A stretch of 6,518 nucleotides of DNA from contig JAKAAL010000249.1 of NCBI GenBank assembly GCA_021802375.1, positions 1-6,518 of the forward strand, in the 5' to 3' direction. Position 1 is the first letter of the stretch. Each line of letters starts with the position of its first letter. This stretch comes from Bacillota bacterium. GTDB lineage: Bacteria; Bacillota_E; Sulfobacillia; Sulfobacillales; Sulfobacillaceae. This document shows positions 6,491 through 6,518 of the stretch, piece by piece. Below the pieces are notes generated by a model. That model did not search any database. It was not told the origin of the DNA and worked only from the letters and a program-made list of their open reading frames with translations. The translations under genes were made by a program, and so were the position numbers.

Positions 6491-6518
6491 CGAGCACTTG
6501 CCAAATCATGGGTGATGT
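6382..6518 (-). CDS. C-terminal part of a DppF/OppF-type ABC ATPase, inverted and truncated (5' end outside window)
   Basis: Read on the minus strand from the right edge, this frame gives 44 residues and then a TAA at 6384-6382. It begins ITHDLASARYIG, the H-loop region of a DppF/OppF ATPase (His codon 6510-6508). It continues with VVMYAGQIVEIGSGDEV and DDPLHPYT, the start of the oligo_HPY region. These are the conserved residues of the family, in the right order and spacing, so the coding strand is certain to be minus. After HPYT the frame turns to LPP and stops, because the DNA has passed into the antisense of the neighbouring DppD-type gene. About 50 or more residues expected after HPYT are missing. 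It should be the partner ATPase of the same importer, which in most operons follows directly on the same strand. Here it points the opposite way. Confidence 0.85.
   Translation of the reverse strand, partial: ITHDLASARYIGARIVVMYAGQIVEIGSGDEVVDDPLHPYTLPP
6385..6400. other. Inversion or chimera breakpoint between the two ATPase genes
   Basis: The + strand gene keeps native ATPase sequence to about base 6397. The - strand gene keeps native ATPase sequence to about base 6391-6396. The two coding regions therefore meet tail to tail, and a few bases (about GGCAGCGTA, 6389-6397) are compatible with both. Such a short shared stretch is what microhomology-mediated joining leaves behind. The exact breakpoint cannot be placed without the intact parental sequences. 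No terminal inverted repeat, target duplication or insertion sequence is visible at the join. Confidence 0.75.

Noticed and set aside
6335..6510. Inverted repeat CATGATTTG (6335-6343 on + and 6502-6510 on -)
   Set aside because: Both copies encode the conserved HDL segment of the H-loop in two paralogous ATPases; the repeat follows from homology and from the inverted join and is not a separate element.

Overview
The window looks like part of a bacterial chromosome from a moderate-GC Gram-positive organism. The grounds are strong AAGGAGG-type ribosome binding sites, GTG starts, a lipoprotein-type solute-binding protein and an AraR-like GntR/LacI hybrid regulator. A Firmicute is the best guess, and the genus cannot be fixed from the sequence. 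Apart from one fragment at the right edge, all genes are on the + strand.

Layout. Bases 2-115 may be the last 37 codons of an unrecognised gene. About 790 bases (116-903) follow with no recognisable gene. Only the last ~80 of these carry clear regulatory-looking sequence: a TTGACA-N17-TATTTT promoter candidate, an 18-bp near-perfect palindrome, and an inverted GACAAAT/ATTTGTC pair around both. Then comes a compact operon: a GntR-type helix-turn-helix fused to a LacI-type sugar-binding domain (904-2010), a family 5 extracellular solute-binding lipoprotein (2044-3717), a DppB/OppB-type permease (3748-4725), a DppC/OppC-type permease (4746-5663), and a DppD/OppD-type ATPase (from 5660, overlapping the permease stop by ATGA).

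How it works together. The genes make an ABC importer of the dipeptide/oligopeptide/nickel superfamily, with a dedicated regulator transcribed first. Such importers are usually annotated as peptide transporters, but some family 5 systems import oligosaccharides. A regulator with a LacI-type effector domain makes a sugar or sugar oligomer a serious alternative substrate. No catabolic enzyme is present to decide.

Most notable point. The operon is broken near 6385-6400. The DppD-type ATPase reads normally through its H-loop to about residue 246 and then changes abruptly. The minus strand from the right edge back to the same point encodes the C-terminal part of a second, DppF/OppF-type ATPase (THDLASARYIG, MYAGQIVEIG, DDPLHPYT). 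The partner ATPase gene, normally next in line in the same direction, is therefore joined here in inverted orientation. Both ATPases lose their C-terminal segment at the join. This is either a real inversion or a chimeric join from amplification or assembly close to a contig end. The second is at least as likely.
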